Part shown: positions 5,437-7,133 of the stretch, piece after piece | How the letters are laid out: every line of letters starts with the position of its first letter | How positions within the stretch are numbered: the stretch's first letter is position 1 | From: an uncultured Oscillospiraceae bacterium | Lineage (GTDB): Bacteria > Bacillota > Clostridia > Oscillospirales > Oscillospiraceae | Reading direction: 5' to 3' | DNA length: 7,133 nucleotides | Assembly (NCBI GenBank): GCA_944385195.1 | Contig: CALWWH010000189.1 | Coordinates: 1-7,133, forward strand | The notes under the pieces: model-generated | What the model saw: the letters and a program-made list of their open reading frames with translations, nothing else | Databases searched by the model: none | What the model was told of the DNA's origin: nothing | Position numbers and translations under genes: made by a program

Positions 5437-7133
5437 TTATTTAATGATCAGGTTGACAAGCTTATTCTTAACGACAATGCTCTTGCGGATCTGGCCGCTC
5501 TCCAGGGCACGGCGAACCTTTTCATCCTCTTTGGCGGCGCTGACAATATCTTCGTCGGTGCTCTCAGCGGGCATGGTCATGGTAGAGCGCAGCTTGCCGT
5601 TGATCTGGATGGCGATGGTGACCTCTTCATCCTTGCACTTGTCCTCGTCGTAGCTGGGCCAGGACTCATAGGCGATGGTGTCGTTGTGGCCCATCAGCTG
5701 CCACAGTTCCTCTCCGACATGGGGGGTGATGCAGGACATCATCTTGATGAAGCCCTCGGCGTACTCCTTGGGGCAGCTGCCGTTTTTGTAAACCTCGTTG
5801 ACAAAGACCATCATCTGGGCGATGGCAGTGTTGAAGCCCAGAGACTCAAAGTCTTCGGTGACCTTTTTGACCGTCTGGTGGTAGACCTTGGTCAACTTGC
5901 CATCGTCCGTGTCGGTCAGGTTCCCAGCCTCGGAGAAAAAGGCCCAGACGCGGTTGATAAACTTCTTGGCGCCAGCGACACCGGTAGAGGACCAGGGCTT
6001 TGAGACTTCCAGCGGGCCCATGAACATCTCATACAGGCGCAGAGTGTCGGCGCCGTAATCGCGGACGATATCGCTGGGGTTGACAACAAACTCAGGGAAT
6101 CTCTTGCCCATCTTGATACCATTCTCGCCGAGGATCATGCCCTGGTGAACCAGCTTCTGGAACGGCTCCTTGACAGGGCTGATGCCCTCATCATACAGGA
6201 AACGATTCCAAATACGGGAGTAGATCAGATGGCCGACGGCATGCTCAGGGCCGCCGATGTAGAGGTCCACAGGCAGCCAGTGTTCCAGCAGCTTCGGGTT
6301 ACACAGCGCCTTGTCGTTATGCGGGTCAATGTAGCGCATATAGTACCACGAAGAACCGGCGGAGCCGGGCATGGTGGAGGTTTCGCGCTTGCCATGAATG
6401 CCGTTGTGATTATAGTTTTTCCACTCCACGGCGTTTTCCAGAGGAGCCTGACCGCCGTGGCCCTTGTAGTCTTCCAGAACTGGCAGCACCAGAGGCAGCT
6501 CTTCGTCAGGTAGGAAGTAGGTCTCGCCCTCGTCGGTATAGACACAGGGGACAGGCTCACCCCAGTAACGCTGACGGGCGAAAATCCACTCGCGGAAGTG
6601 GTAATTGTTCTTACGGCGGGCAACGCCCAGAGCCTCCAGCTTGGAGGTGATGGCCTCTTTGGCCTCCTCGACCGTCAGGCCGGTGAACTCCTCAGAGTTG
6701 ATCAGTTTGCAGCCCTTGCCTAGGTAGTCCTGCTTTTCAAAGGCACACTCGGAGACGTCACGGCCCTCAATGACTTGCAGCATAGGGATGTTATGGGCCA
6801 CGGCATACTCAAAGTCGCGCTGGTCGTGGCTGGGAACGGCCATGACCGCGCCGGTGCCGTAGTTGGCCAGGACAAAGTCGCCAATAAAGACAGGCACTTC
6901 CTTGCCGTTGACGGGATTGATGGCGTAGATGCCCTTGAGGGGGCAGCCGGTCTTGCCCTTATTGAGCTCGGTCCGGTCCATGTCGGACTTTCTCACCGTC
7001 TGGTCGATATAGGCCTGCACCTCGTCCTTGTTCTCGATGCGATCCATCAAACTCTGGACAATCTTTCCGTCGGGGGCCAAAACCATGAAGGTGATGCCAT
7101 AGATGGTTTCGATACAAGTGGTGTAGATGGAAA
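5437..7133 (-). CDS. leuS: Leucyl-tRNA synthetase, partial (5' end beyond right edge)
   Basis: This enzyme attaches leucine to tRNA-Leu in the cytoplasm using ATP. The visible part is the C-terminal two thirds, 565 codons. It begins in the editing domain at SIYTTCIET and continues to GTGAVMAVPSHDQRDFEYA, which holds the editing-site Asp residues. Next come the catalytic-core piece FREWIFARQRYWGEPVP, the MPGSAGSSWYYMRYIDP stretch, the signature loop KMGKR (6100-6114) in place of KMSKS, the anticodon-binding helices (ITPHVGEELWQLMGH), and the C-terminal domain with IQINGKLR and a VVKNKLVNLIIK end. HIGH and the start lie outside the window. The altered TTRPDT-type motif and the KMGKR loop with one extra residue are unusual; see findings. 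No terminator follows the stop before the rpsU promoter. Identity is certain. Confidence 0.97.
   Translation of the reverse strand, partial: SIYTTCIETIYGITFMVLAPDGKIVQSLMDRIENKDEVQAYIDQTVRKSDMDRTELNKGKTGCPLKGIYAINPVNGKEVPVFIGDFVLANYGTGAVMAVPSHDQRDFEYAVAHNIPMLQVIEGRDVSECAFEKQDYLGKGCKLINSEEFTGLTVEEAKEAITSKLEALGVARRKNNYHFREWIFARQRYWGEPVPCVYTDEGETYFLPDEELPLVLPVLEDYKGHGGQAPLENAVEWKNYNHNGIHGKRETSTMPGSAGSSWYYMRYIDPHNDKALCNPKLLEHWLPVDLYIGGPEHAVGHLIYSRIWNRFLYDEGISPVKEPFQKLVHQGMILGENGIKMGKRFPEFVVNPSDIVRDYGADTLRLYEMFMGPLEVSKPWSSTGVAGAKKFINRVWAFFSEAGNLTDTDDGKLTKVYHQTVKKVTEDFESLGFNTAIAQMMVFVNEVYKNGSCPKEYAEGFIKMMSCITPHVGEELWQLMGHNDTIAYESWPSYDEDKCKDEEVTIAIQINGKLRSTMTMPAESTDEDIVSAAKEDEKVRRALESGQIRKSIVVKNKLVNLIIK

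Noticed and set aside
5407..6003. 198-codon plus-strand frame
   Set aside because: Antisense to leuS; a shadow frame.
1..7133. CRISPR array, tRNA, rRNA, insertion sequence or phage genes
   Set aside because: I saw no regularly spaced repeats, tRNA-like clover pattern, transposase or phage motifs in either strand.

Overview
The window looks like a chromosomal housekeeping and accessory stretch from a GC-rich Clostridia species, most likely Oscillospiraceae-like (an inference). The grounds are the high GC content, strong GGAGG-type ribosome binding sites, three sigma-A-type promoters with 17-bp spacers, a short lysine-rich S21 protein, and an ArsC-like protein, a COG2509-type flavoprotein, a DivIVA-like coiled coil and a PIN-like protein that all resemble Clostridia families. 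Every gene I can support lies on the minus strand, so the window reads biologically from right to left. I saw no mobile element, tRNA, rRNA or CRISPR array.

Layout in transcription order. (1) leuS, leucyl-tRNA synthetase, is cut at its 5' end by the right edge and ends at 5437. (2) rpsU (S21) has its own consensus promoter, a 5'-leader hairpin and a strong intrinsic terminator. (3) A second promoter (TTGACA / TATGAT) starts a tight three-gene unit: an ArsC/Spx-type thioredoxin-fold protein, a COG2509-type FAD dehydrogenase 7 nt downstream, and a DUF2161-type PD-(D/E)XK nuclease-like protein whose start overlaps the flavoprotein's end by 8 bases. (4) A 160-nt intergenic stretch holds two overlapping hairpins and a third promoter. 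(5) That promoter drives a DivIVA-like coiled-coil protein followed, 36 nt later, by a PIN-like nuclease with a very long Pro/Glu/Ala-rich linker. The left edge cuts off the end of this last gene.

leuS and rpsU are translation genes. The three-gene unit pairs two redox-type proteins with a nuclease-like protein. The last unit pairs a division-type scaffold with a predicted RNase. No known defence, secretion or biosynthetic system is evident. The points most worth a second look are the divergent signature and editing motifs in LeuRS, the PIN protein with two arginine-rich islands in an acidic linker, the operons linking uncharacterised nuclease-like proteins to other functions, and the paired overlapping hairpins at 2339-2391.
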